Shown here: positions 35,392-43,282 of the stretch, piece after piece
Layout of the letters: the number at the start of each line of letters is the position of its first letter
Position numbering within the stretch: the first letter of the stretch is position 1
Assembly: GCF_028826105.1 (NCBI RefSeq)
Contig: NZ_JAQGPL010000001.1
Coordinates: forward strand, 2,444,501-2,508,500
Source: Paenibacillus humicola
GTDB taxonomy: Bacteria; Bacillota; Bacilli; Paenibacillales; Paenibacillaceae
DNA: 64,000 bases
Reading direction: 5' to 3'
The notes under the pieces: generated by a model
Told to the model about the DNA's origin: nothing
The model's database searches: none
What the model saw: only the letters and a program-made list of their open reading frames with translations
Program-made: the position numbers and the translations under genes

Positions 35392-36546
35392 TTATGACTG
35401 CGAATTAGCCGGAGGCTCAGCGGTTTTGACCGGGAGCGTGTAGGAGTAAAGACGATTGTCCTTCCGGAGCGGACTATTGTTTTTAAAATAAAGAACGGCG
35501 CCTTTCCGCCCCGCATACTTCAAGTAATCCCCATAAAAGGGCACGTCGTTCGTGACGGCGTACTTTGCGTCCTCCGCGTCCAGCAGCTTGTCGTACAGCT
35601 TTACGCTCGCGCCGGTTTTTCGGTCGACCAGCGTGAGAAGACCGGACTTATTGGGGCGGATAAGCAAAAAGTCGTCGCCGGCGCCTTCGACGAAATAGTT
35701 ATCGTCTTCGCCGCCGAGCTTGACGAGATTGAGCGTATCCGTCACGTTCCCCGTGCCGTCCTCGATTACCCGCAGCGTCCTGCCGTTTGTAAGCAGCAAA
35801 CGGTTCCCGTACCGCGTCACATTTTGCTCGAACCGGTTCCAATAGAGGACGTCGGACTGGCGGATGACGGCGCCGTTTTTGAGCACCAGCGTATAAATAT
35901 GGTTGTTCAAATGCGGCTCGCCGTAATTATTCGTGATGGTCAGCAGCATAAGTCCGCCTGGTGTCTTGGCGAAATCCATCTGCGCCCCTTCATACAGCTT
36001 GGAACCCAGATTGGCAAGCTTTCTTGTGCGGCCGCTCCCGTCTTTTACGAACAGCTCGCCCGTGTTGAAATGAATGCTGTACGTCATGCCGCCGTACGTT
36101 TGGCTTGCGCCTGCAAATGTATGCAGCCCCCCGGCACTGACGATCCGGTGCTTGGCATCCCACTCGACCGGACCTCCTTCGAGCGCCGCCGCGATAAACC
36201 GTGCAGGCAGATACAGCTCGCCGTTATATAGAAACGGGGCCCCGTAGACATCGACGAGACGGCTGTCGATTACGCCGGTTCGGCTTCCGACCCGGACGGC
36301 GGCCATCCTTCCGTAGCCGTCAAACTCCGCGCGCCGATGCGATTTGTCCCACTTTGACGTCATGCCTGCCGACTCCAGCAGCGAGCTTGACAAATAGGCG
36401 GCGCCGTCTTTGATCAGCGCGCTCCCCGTCGCCTGGCCTCCGCCCTCCATGATCAGCCGGCTGTATGCAGGCACGGCAGCGCTTGCAATAGAAGGCACCG
36501 TCAGCGCCGCTGCCAGCGACGCCGTTAAGATCCATTTTCCTCTCAC
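35392..36546 (-). CDS. secreted stalk-domain (copper amine oxidase N-terminal-like) protein
   Basis: About 384 residues. A Sec signal peptide is visible (RGKWILTASLAAALTVPSIASAA, cleavage after ASA). The next 120 residues have the stalk/copper-amine-oxidase-N pattern: AYLSSSLLESAG and GELYLPARFIAAALEGGPVEWDAKHRIV. The C-terminal 220 residues look like repeated beta strands (TLVDRKTGAS, TLRVIEDGTG), perhaps a partial beta-propeller. Such proteins are common at the cell surface of Paenibacillaceae; function is unknown. GTG 36546 is chosen from AAAGGCGGA upstream, because the preceding in-frame ATG 36579 has no site. Confidence 0.78.
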   Translation of the reverse strand: MRGKWILTASLAAALTVPSIASAAVPAYSRLIMEGGGQATGSALIKDGAAYLSSSLLESAGMTSKWDKSHRRAEFDGYGRMAAVRVGSRTGVIDSRLVDVYGAPFLYNGELYLPARFIAAALEGGPVEWDAKHRIVSAGGLHTFAGASQTYGGMTYSIHFNTGELFVKDGSGRTRKLANLGSKLYEGAQMDFAKTPGGLMLLTITNNYGEPHLNNHIYTLVLKNGAVIRQSDVLYWNRFEQNVTRYGNRLLLTNGRTLRVIEDGTGNVTDTLNLVKLGGEDDNYFVEGAGDDFLLIRPNKSGLLTLVDRKTGASVKLYDKLLDAEDAKYAVTNDVPFYGDYLKYAGRKGAVLYFKNNSPLRKDNRLYSYTLPVKTAEPPANSQS

Positions 36547-36624
36547 GGCTATTCCGCCTTTCCCGCTAAAATCATTCAACCGGATAGACGGGCGAGCCGC
36601 CAGAATAGTTGCATGGCAGCGGTC

Positions 36625-36647
36625 ATTGTAATAATAAAAATTACAAT
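36625..36647. promoter_or_regulatory. perfect inverted repeat between divergent genes
   Basis: ATTGTAAT and ATTACAAT are perfect 8-base arms separated by seven A/T-rich bases. The repeat lies between the stalk-domain gene and the LTA-synthase-like gene, a likely operator for a dimeric regulator that I cannot name. Confidence 0.55.
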
Positions 36648-36682
36648 TACTTTGAAATTTTAAGATTCCGTTAAGCAGGCTG

Positions 36683-36691
36683 TGCTATACT
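36683..36691 (+). promoter_or_regulatory. extended -10 promoter of the second LTA synthase-like gene
   Basis: TGCTATACT is an extended -10 element (TGN-TATACT), 37 bases before the start codon. No good -35 hexamer is present at normal spacing, as extended -10 promoters allow. Confidence 0.5.
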
Positions 36692-36727
36692 TTCGATTTG
36701 AACGATTCGGAATGGAGAGGACAAGAC

Positions 36728-38539
36728 TTGCGAAACTATTTTTTTTCGGGTAAAAGGACCGGCTGGCCGCTGGCGGTCCTGCTGCTGATCGGCATGGCGC
36801 TGAATTTCTTCCTGCAGGCCGCAACGCTGGGGATGAACGTCTGGCAGGTGCTGGCGTGGATTTCGAATTATTATTGGATGTTTATCACCGGCGGACTCGT
36901 CCTGTTTTTTCTGCTGCTGGCGTTCGCTTCCGTGTTTAATGTTTACGCGGGAACGCTGATCGTGCTCATCATCGGCGCGCTGATCGGCATTTCGGATTAT
37001 AAAAAGCTCGGCACGACGGGCGAGCCGCTGTATCCATGGGATCTGCTGCTGCTTAAAAATGCCGGGGAAATGAGCAAAATTACAAGCGGGATGGTCTCGC
37101 CGCTGGCGATTGCCGCGGCCGTCGTCGTCCTTGCCGCGCTGATCTTCCTGATCGTCAAGCTGCCGAAGGTGAGGCTTCCGCTCGGACTGCGCATTCTCTA
37201 TGCCGCCGTCTCGATCGCCGCGGTCACCGCGTTTGTCCAGGTGCTCGGAGGCAGCCATACGAAGCTGTTCGGGGCGATCGACTATCAAAATATTTTTTGG
37301 AACCAAAAGGTCAATTATTCGCAAAACGGCTTCCTGTTTGCATTTGCCGCCAATTTGAAGCAGAACCTGATCGAGAAGCCGGAAGGCTACAGCGAGGCGG
37401 CCGTGACGGCAATTGCAAAAAAATATGCCGCGATGCCGGATCCGCAGCCGGTCCAGGAAGAGGAGCAGCCGAACATCATGTTCATGATGGACGAGGCTTT
37501 CTTCGATTCGACCCGCCTGCCGACGCTGAAATTCAGCGAGGATCCGCTCAAATTTATCCATGGCGGGGAGAAATCGACGCCTGCCGGTTACATGCTGTCG
37601 CCGGAATTCGGCGGCAATACGGCGAATATCGAGTTTGAGGCGCTGACGGGCATGTCGATGTATTTTCTGAAGGACGGCTCGATTCCGTATCAGCAAAAAA
37701 TCGTCAAGGACGCTTCGCTGCCGTCGATCGTCAGCATCTTGAAGGACCGCGGCTACCAGGCGCTGGCGCTGCATCCGTTCGACAAAACGTTTTACAACCG
37801 CAACCGGGTGTATCCGATACTCGGCTTCGACAAATTCACGTCGCAGACGGAAATGCCGGATCCGCAGCGGATTACGCCAAACGGCTATATTTCCGATTTG
37901 TCGGCCGTGAAGGAAGCGGTGCGCGAGCTGCAGGCGTCGGACAAACCAACGTTTCTGCATCTGGTGACGATGCAAAACCATTTCCCGTTCGTGAAAGGCA
38001 ACAACGGTCCCAATACGGTAACGGTGACGGGCGAGCCGGAAGGGCGCAAGGACGAGCTGGAAACGTACGTGCAGGACACGAAGCTGACGGACCAGGCGCT
38101 CGCCTATTTGGCGAATGCGATCAAAAGCATCAAACGCCCGACGATCGTCGCCTTCTGGGGCGATCATTTGCCCGCGCTGTCCGCCGATATTTATACGAAA
38201 GCCGGCTGGGACGGCAGCCCGCGGCTGAAGCACGAGACGCCGCTGCTGTACATCGCCAACTTCGATATCGGCAAAACGCCGGTCGGCACGCTCAGCCCGG
38301 CTTTCATCGGCCCGACGATTTTCGAGCTGTCAGGGCAGAAGCTGCCGCCGTATTACAAGCTGCTGGAAAAGGTGAAAGCGGAAATTCCGGGGCTGAACAA
38401 AAACGTGCTGATCGGCGGGAACAATACCGTCATCACCGGGCTGTCGAACGAGCAGAAGGCGGTGCTGGACGACTACCGCATGATCGAATACGATTTGCTT
38501 GAAGGCCGCGGCTACTCGAAGCAGCTGTTGTTTCAATAA
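36728..38539 (+). CDS. LTA synthase family protein (MdoB/LtaS-like), second copy
   Basis: About 603 residues: five N-terminal membrane helices to about residue 180, then a sulfatase-fold extracellular domain. PNIMFMMDEAFFD provides the first metal site, Thr298 in GGNTANIEFEALTG is the likely nucleophile, and TMQNHFPF and FWGDHLPAL supply further ligands. EFEALTGMS distinguishes it from the LtaS-like gene at 27419. These enzymes transfer glycerol phosphate or similar groups to surface glycans or lipids. TTG 36728 is taken because GGAGAGGAC lies just upstream; TTG 36698 is less well placed. It is monocistronic, with a terminator behind it. Confidence 0.87.
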   Translation: MRNYFFSGKRTGWPLAVLLLIGMALNFFLQAATLGMNVWQVLAWISNYYWMFITGGLVLFFLLLAFASVFNVYAGTLIVLIIGALIGISDYKKLGTTGEPLYPWDLLLLKNAGEMSKITSGMVSPLAIAAAVVVLAALIFLIVKLPKVRLPLGLRILYAAVSIAAVTAFVQVLGGSHTKLFGAIDYQNIFWNQKVNYSQNGFLFAFAANLKQNLIEKPEGYSEAAVTAIAKKYAAMPDPQPVQEEEQPNIMFMMDEAFFDSTRLPTLKFSEDPLKFIHGGEKSTPAGYMLSPEFGGNTANIEFEALTGMSMYFLKDGSIPYQQKIVKDASLPSIVSILKDRGYQALALHPFDKTFYNRNRVYPILGFDKFTSQTEMPDPQRITPNGYISDLSAVKEAVRELQASDKPTFLHLVTMQNHFPFVKGNNGPNTVTVTGEPEGRKDELETYVQDTKLTDQALAYLANAIKSIKRPTIVAFWGDHLPALSADIYTKAGWDGSPRLKHETPLLYIANFDIGKTPVGTLSPAFIGPTIFELSGQKLPPYYKLLEKVKAEIPGLNKNVLIGGNNTVITGLSNEQKAVLDDYRMIEYDLLEGRGYSKQLLFQ

Positions 38540-38567
38540 CGGTCTGCAGCGTCCGATGCGCGGGAAC

Positions 38568-38596
38568 GGCCCCTTTGTGAAGAGGGGCCTATTTTG
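38568..38596 (+). terminator. terminator of the second LTA synthase-like gene
   Basis: GGCCCCT and AGGGGCC with an eight-base loop, followed by TATTTTGTG. Confidence 0.75.
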
Positions 38597-38641
38597 TGTT
38601 ATGATAGGTTTAATTATCGGATGGATGAAGGGGAAGAGGAA

Positions 38642-38974
38642 GTGAATCTGGAACTGCAGCAGTTTAAAGCCGAATTTTTCAAAGCGCTTGCCCATCCGCT
38701 CCGCATCCGCATCCTGGAGGTGCTGTCGGAGGGGGACCGGACGGTGAACGAAATTCAATCGATCATCGGCAGCGAAGGTTCGGCGGTATCCCAGCAGCTC
38801 GCGGTGCTGCGGAACAAGAACGTGGTATCCGGCAGCAAGGACGGGACCTCCGTGACATACAGCCTGCGGGATCCGCTCGTGAAGGATCTGCTCGTCGTCG
38901 CCAAGCAGATATTCGACAATCATTTGGTCGGCACGATTACGCTGCTGGAGCACATGCGGACGAACGAACAGTAA
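38642..38974 (+). CDS. ArsR family winged-helix regulator
   Basis: About 110 residues. The fold is plain: FFKALAHPLRIRILEVLSEG, then VNEIQSIIGSEGSAVSQQLAVLRNKNVV for recognition helix and turn, then a wing with VTYSLRDP. It has no cysteines in the usual ArsR metal-binding helix (no CVC), so metal sensing by the alpha-3 site is unlikely. GTG 38642 has GGGGAAGAGG upstream; ATG 38621 in frame is an alternative that would add seven acidic residues. It precedes a SulP transporter, which it probably represses. Confidence 0.88.
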   Translation: MNLELQQFKAEFFKALAHPLRIRILEVLSEGDRTVNEIQSIIGSEGSAVSQQLAVLRNKNVVSGSKDGTSVTYSLRDPLVKDLLVVAKQIFDNHLVGTITLLEHMRTNEQ

Positions 38975-38990
38975 CGGCTCGAACGAAAGA

Positions 38991-39037
38991 CAACGCCTGA
39001 CGGCAAACGCCGTCATTTCGGGCGTTGATTTTTTTTG
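38991..39037 (+). terminator. terminator between ArsR regulator and SulP transporter
   Basis: An outer AACGCC/GGCGTT stem and an inner TGACGGC/GCCGTCA stem precede a run of eight T residues. The transporter therefore likely has its own promoter or depends on read-through. Confidence 0.85.
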
Positions 39038-39064
39038 GGCCGAGGATTATGATTATCGATATAT

Positions 39065-39080
39065 TCAAATAATCAAATAT
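39065..39080 (+). promoter_or_regulatory. tandem TCAAATA repeats upstream of the SulP gene
   Basis: TCAAATAA and TCAAATAT abut each other in an A/T-rich stretch 23 bases before the transporter start. The spacing of eight bases and the position after the ArsR gene make it a possible ArsR binding site. Confidence 0.4.
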
Positions 39081-39102
39081 TAATAAAAAAGAAGGTTTGA
39101 TC

Positions 39103-40833
39103 ATGAAATGGTCGGGGAGATTCGAAGGTTATGGCCTGCACATGCTGCGGCGGGATCTTGTATCAGGACTGATTGTCGGGATTGTCGCCATCCCGCTGGC
39201 GATGTCGTTTGCGATCGCATCCGGCGTGAAGCCGCAGTTCGGTATTTACACGACGATTATCGCAGGTTTCCTCATTTCTCTGCTCGGAGGGTCGAGGTTT
39301 CAGATCGGCGGGCCGACCGGCGCCTTCATTCCGGTTCTACTCGGCATTGTCCTGCAATTCGGGTACGGGGATTTGCTTATCGCCGGAATGCTTGCGGGCG
39401 TTCTGCTTATTCTGATGGGCGTCTTCCGGCTTGGCGCACTGATCCAGTTCATTCCCCGTCCGGTGACGGTCGGCTTCACGTCAGGCATCGCCGTCATCAT
39501 TTTCTCCGGCCAAATCGCCAATTTCCTCGGCCTGCGGGACATCAAGCGGCACGACGATTTCCTGTCCAGCATGAAAGAAATCGGCCTTCATATTTCTACG
39601 GTCAACCCGTACAGCATAACGACGGCAGCCGTATGTCTGGCCGTTATCGTCCTGATGCCGCGGCTGCTCCCCCGGATTCCGGCCTCCCTCATCGGGCTTG
39701 TCGCATCGGCGCTCGTCGCGTCGGTCTTTTTCCACGGGAAGCTCGCTACAATCGGATCCGCTTACGGCGTAATCCCGAGCACGCTTCCGACGCTCGTCAT
39801 TCCGCACTTGACGTTCGATAAAATCATTCAGCTGCTTCAGCCGGCTTTCGTCATCGCCATGCTCGGCGGCATTGAATCGCTGCTCTCGGCCGTCGTGGCG
39901 GATGGCATGTCGGGCAGCCGCCATAACAGCAACCGCGAGCTGATCGGCCAGGGCATCGCCAATCTCGCGGCTCCGTTGTTCGGCGGCATTCCCGCAACCG
40001 GCGCGATCGCCCGCACGGCGACGAACATTAAGAGCGGGGCCGCATCGCCGGTCTCAGGTATGGTTCATTCGATCGCCGTGCTGATCATCCTGATGGCGTT
40101 CGCGCCGCTCGCCTCCGCCATCCCGCTCGCCGGCATGGCGCCCATCCTGATGGTCGTCGCCTGGAATATGAGCGAGCGCAAAGAGTTCGTTCATATGCTG
40201 AAAATGAAATCGGGCGATTCGCTCGTCATGCTGCTGACGTTCCTGCTGACGGTGCTGACGACTTTGACGACGGCCGTCGAAATCGGGCTGGTCATGGCCG
40301 TCCTGATGTTCGTCATACGGATGCGGGACAGCCTGATCGTCTCCAAGGTGCTGCCGGATCCGTCTTCGCAAAGCGGGAAGGTGAGGCCTTCCGCGGTCCA
40401 TGACCGCCGCGATTGCCCGCAAATCAGCATTTATTCGATCGAAGGTCCGTTGTTCTTCGGCGCGGCTAATCAGTTCGAACGGTCGATGGCGGACACGCTT
40501 CGCCTGCGTCCGAAGGTGCTGCTGCTCCGAATGGCGAAGGTCCCTTTCATCGATGCGACCGGCGAGGCCCATTTGGCCAGCGTTGTCGGCCGTTTCCGCC
40601 GATCCGGCGGCACCGTGCTTGTTTCCGGCATTCGGCCCCAGCCGAAAGCTTATTTACACAAAACCGGTCTGGCGGAACAAATCGGCGAGGACCGATTTTA
40701 CGAGCATACCGGAGAGGCGATCGGGGAAGCGCTGGGAAGGCTCGAGCTTCACCAATGCGCCGGCTGCAAGCATAACGCGTTTCGCGAGTGCGCCGCGCTG
40801 TCATGCGCCGCGGCACAAACCGGTGCAAAGTAA
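39103..40833 (+). CDS. SulP family inorganic anion transporter with STAS domain
   Basis: About 576 residues. The membrane domain begins LVSGLIVGIVAIPLAMSFAIASG and includes GPTGAFIPVLL and GGIPATGAIARTATNI, SulP signatures; a cytoplasmic STAS domain follows (about residues 430-540: YSIEGPLFFGAANQFE, PFIDATGEAHL). SulP proteins carry sulfate, bicarbonate or other anions. Unusual is a C-terminal tail, HQCAGCKHNAFRECAALSC, with four cysteines (CxxC-x7-C-x4-C) and a nearby histidine, which could bind metal or sense redox state. ATG 39103 has AAGAAGG upstream. Probably controlled by the adjacent ArsR protein. Confidence 0.9.
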   Translation: MKWSGRFEGYGLHMLRRDLVSGLIVGIVAIPLAMSFAIASGVKPQFGIYTTIIAGFLISLLGGSRFQIGGPTGAFIPVLLGIVLQFGYGDLLIAGMLAGVLLILMGVFRLGALIQFIPRPVTVGFTSGIAVIIFSGQIANFLGLRDIKRHDDFLSSMKEIGLHISTVNPYSITTAAVCLAVIVLMPRLLPRIPASLIGLVASALVASVFFHGKLATIGSAYGVIPSTLPTLVIPHLTFDKIIQLLQPAFVIAMLGGIESLLSAVVADGMSGSRHNSNRELIGQGIANLAAPLFGGIPATGAIARTATNIKSGAASPVSGMVHSIAVLIILMAFAPLASAIPLAGMAPILMVVAWNMSERKEFVHMLKMKSGDSLVMLLTFLLTVLTTLTTAVEIGLVMAVLMFVIRMRDSLIVSKVLPDPSSQSGKVRPSAVHDRRDCPQISIYSIEGPLFFGAANQFERSMADTLRLRPKVLLLRMAKVPFIDATGEAHLASVVGRFRRSGGTVLVSGIRPQPKAYLHKTGLAEQIGEDRFYEHTGEAIGEALGRLELHQCAGCKHNAFRECAALSCAAAQTGAK

Positions 40834-41128
40834 CGGACGCCGGCACAGCGAGTGCATGGTTCCCGCTGCCTCAATGGGCAACCTGCTGATTGATTTGCGC
40901 GCCTTTATACGTCAGCGATTACGATGCTGCAATTTCGGGCTGTCGGGCCGCTCGATCTTCCTCCCGCTGGTATCGGTTTTGATGCGGCCCTCCGGCTTCA
41001 GCGGACATTTCTTGCGTATTTCATTTTTTAAAAGGAAATGAATGCGGTTTCGCGAATACGTTACGTGAAGCGTCTCCGTCGTAACGGACCAGGGGCGCAG
41101 CGAACGATCGCGTATGGGAGGAATCGAC
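40834..41128. other. intergenic region without a recognised gene
   Basis: About 295 bases between the SulP gene and the glycosidase-like gene. I see only a weak TTCATTT/AAATGAA hairpin at 41020-41042, no clear terminator, and no convincing promoter. On the minus strand it is open and continuous with a shadow frame of the next gene, which I do not consider coding. Confidence 0.5.
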
Positions 41129-43216
41129 ATGAAGCTCGTGTACGACCAGAAGGACGCCGTCATCCGATTCGGCGCAGAGCAAATCAAGAAAAGCCTGACA
41201 AGCGGCGGACAATTTGTCGTCGAGCAGTTCAGCGGGCGGGGAAAGCCGGCGGATCCGGCCAAAGGCATCGTCATCGACAAGCAGTCCGCGCGGAGGGGGC
41301 AGCCGCCCAAATATGAACCGCAGTCGTTCCGGATTGTCCGCGCGAAGGATTTGATCCGGGTCGAAGGCTCGGATTCGCGCGGCGTCATGTACGGATGCCT
41401 CGAGCTCGCCGAACGGATCGCCCGCGGGGCGGTGCCGGGAGACGGGGAAGAAATCCGCCAGCAGCCTGCGCTCGGCATCCGCGGCATCAAATACAATTTG
41501 CCGTTTGCGCCGTTTGAAGCGGGAGACCCGTTCGTGCAGAACGAGGCGACCTGCATGGATTTGGATTATTGGAAGGCTTATATCGACATGCTGGCGCTGA
41601 ACCGGTACAACTGCCTCAGCTTGTGGTCGGAGCATCCGTTTCACCTCATGGTCGTGTCGCCGAAGTTCCGGGCGGCCAACCCGTTCAGCGATATTGAGAT
41701 CGACCGCAATATCCGGTTTTTCCGCGAGGTGTTCCGGCATGCGGAAAGCCGCGGAATCGACATTTATCTGTTCACCTGGAATATTCGGCTCATTCCCGAA
41801 GCCGCCGTCGGGCTCGGTCTTCCCGAAGCGGCCGGGGATGTCGGCGATATGTACGGCGAGCTGATCCACCGCGTCGGCCAGCCGCTCAACCGGTTCCGCG
41901 CGCAGTCGGAGGTCGTGCGGGACTATTTTCGGGAGATGGTGCTGCAGCTGCTCATTACGTACCCCGAGCTGAAAGGGCTCGGAACTTCGGCCAGCGAGTG
42001 GATGGACGGAAGCGGGCACGAACGGGAGCAGTGGATCGTGGAAACCTACGTGGAGGCGATCAAGCAATCGGGCCGCGACATTCCGTTCATTCACCGGACG
42101 AACATGCAGAACGCCGGCAAGGAGATCAAGGAGATGGTGCAGAGCCGGTTCGACCCGGACCGCTTCTATATCAGCTGGAAATATTCGAACGCGCACTGCT
42201 ATTCGCACCCGGAGCCGCAGTTCGAGAAGCTGTGGGGAGCCTGGGAAGGCATCGACCTGGAGTCGACGCGAATCTACTATACGGTTCGCAACGACGACGT
42301 ATTCGCTCACCGCTGGGGGGACCCGGATTATGTGCGGGCGTACGTGAAAGGCATGCTGAAGCCGTACGTGAAAGGCTTTTATTGGGGCGCGGACGGCTAT
42401 GTGTGGGGCAAAGACTTTCAGCACGTCGACTACGGCCATCATACGTGGCGGTACGATTTTGAACGGCACCTGTTCCAGTTTCAGCTATGGGGCCGGTTAT
42501 CCTACGATCCCGACGCGAGCGAGGAGATATGGAGCCATCTGCTGAAGCCGCATTACGGTCCGCAGCATGCGACCTTGTTCCTCGAAGGACTTCGCCAGGC
42601 GTCGAAAATCATCCCGGCGGTCAACCGCCTGTTCTGGATCGATTACGATTTTCAGTGGCATCCGGAAAGCTGTTTGTCGCAGGTGAGCGGCTTCAAAACG
42701 ATCCTTGACTTCGTCGATGCCGCGCCGATGCCGGGCGTCGGCGTCATGAGCATCGCCGAATACGCCCAGGCGGAGCATAACGGAGAGCTGGAAAGCGCTG
42801 CGGCCGCTTTCGCCGAAACGCCGCCGGACATTATCCGCATCTTGTCCGAAGCCGCAGCCGGGACGAAAGCGGCCGCATCCAGGCTCGAAGAGGAGCTCGG
42901 GGAATTAAGAGGGGGCCATGCGGAATGCACCCTGTACGATTTGCTGGCCTACGTGGAAATGGGCCGGTATTACGAGCGCAAGTTTACCGCGGCGCTGTAC
43001 CTGAACCGCTACGCGGCGAGCGGCGACGCCCGTTTTAAAGAGCAGGCGGCGCAGCAGCTGGAGCAGGCGGTGCACAACTGGGAACGGCTCGGCCACTATT
43101 GGAGCCTGCACAACAAGCCGTATTACATGGCGCGCGTCAAGCAAACCTTCGGTTACCCGTATTACTTGGACGATGTAAAGCGGGATGTGGAGCTTGCCCG
43201 CGCATTCGAAGGGTAA
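41129..43216 (+). CDS. uncharacterised glycoside-hydrolase-like protein (GH20/67-type N-domain and TIM barrel)
   Basis: About 695 residues, no signal peptide. The first ~120 residues look like the zincin-like domain that precedes GH20, GH67 and GH84 barrels: SDSRGVMYGCLELAERI is its typical end. A barrel-like domain follows, with YNCLSLWSEHPF, the candidate catalytic Glu290 in GTSASEW, RWGDP (396-399), GFYWGADGYVW and LWGRLSYDPDASEEIW. The last 200 residues are helical. It is a distant paralogue of the protein at 58140, sharing Glu290/Glu303, WGDP and LWGRL-Y-PDA. The substrate is unknown; alpha-glucuronidase-like chemistry is one possibility. ATG 41129 has GGGAGG seven bases upstream. It is monocistronic. 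Confidence 0.72.
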   Translation: MKLVYDQKDAVIRFGAEQIKKSLTSGGQFVVEQFSGRGKPADPAKGIVIDKQSARRGQPPKYEPQSFRIVRAKDLIRVEGSDSRGVMYGCLELAERIARGAVPGDGEEIRQQPALGIRGIKYNLPFAPFEAGDPFVQNEATCMDLDYWKAYIDMLALNRYNCLSLWSEHPFHLMVVSPKFRAANPFSDIEIDRNIRFFREVFRHAESRGIDIYLFTWNIRLIPEAAVGLGLPEAAGDVGDMYGELIHRVGQPLNRFRAQSEVVRDYFREMVLQLLITYPELKGLGTSASEWMDGSGHEREQWIVETYVEAIKQSGRDIPFIHRTNMQNAGKEIKEMVQSRFDPDRFYISWKYSNAHCYSHPEPQFEKLWGAWEGIDLESTRIYYTVRNDDVFAHRWGDPDYVRAYVKGMLKPYVKGFYWGADGYVWGKDFQHVDYGHHTWRYDFERHLFQFQLWGRLSYDPDASEEIWSHLLKPHYGPQHATLFLEGLRQASKIIPAVNRLFWIDYDFQWHPESCLSQVSGFKTILDFVDAAPMPGVGVMSIAEYAQAEHNGELESAAAAFAETPPDIIRILSEAAAGTKAAASRLEEELGELRGGHAECTLYDLLAYVEMGRYYERKFTAALYLNRYAASGDARFKEQAAQQLEQAVHNWERLGHYWSLHNKPYYMARVKQTFGYPYYLDDVKRDVELARAFEG

Positions 43217-43234
43217 TCGGGCCTTCGTTCAACA

Positions 43235-43272
43235 AGTAAGGGGAGGACAAGCTGTCCTTCCCTTACTGTTTT
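43235..43272. terminator. terminator between glycosidase-like gene and MMPL gene
   Basis: GTAAGGGGAGGACA and TGTCCTTCCCTTAC form a perfect stem around an AGC loop with a TGTTTT tail. It lies between two convergent genes. Confidence 0.88.
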
Positions 43273-43282
43273 GCAGCGAAAC

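Noticed and set aside
40912-41556. Minus-strand frame over the intergenic region and the start of the glycosidase-like gene
   Set aside because: Mostly antisense to the 41129 gene; the intergenic part is not supported by any motif, site or repeat.
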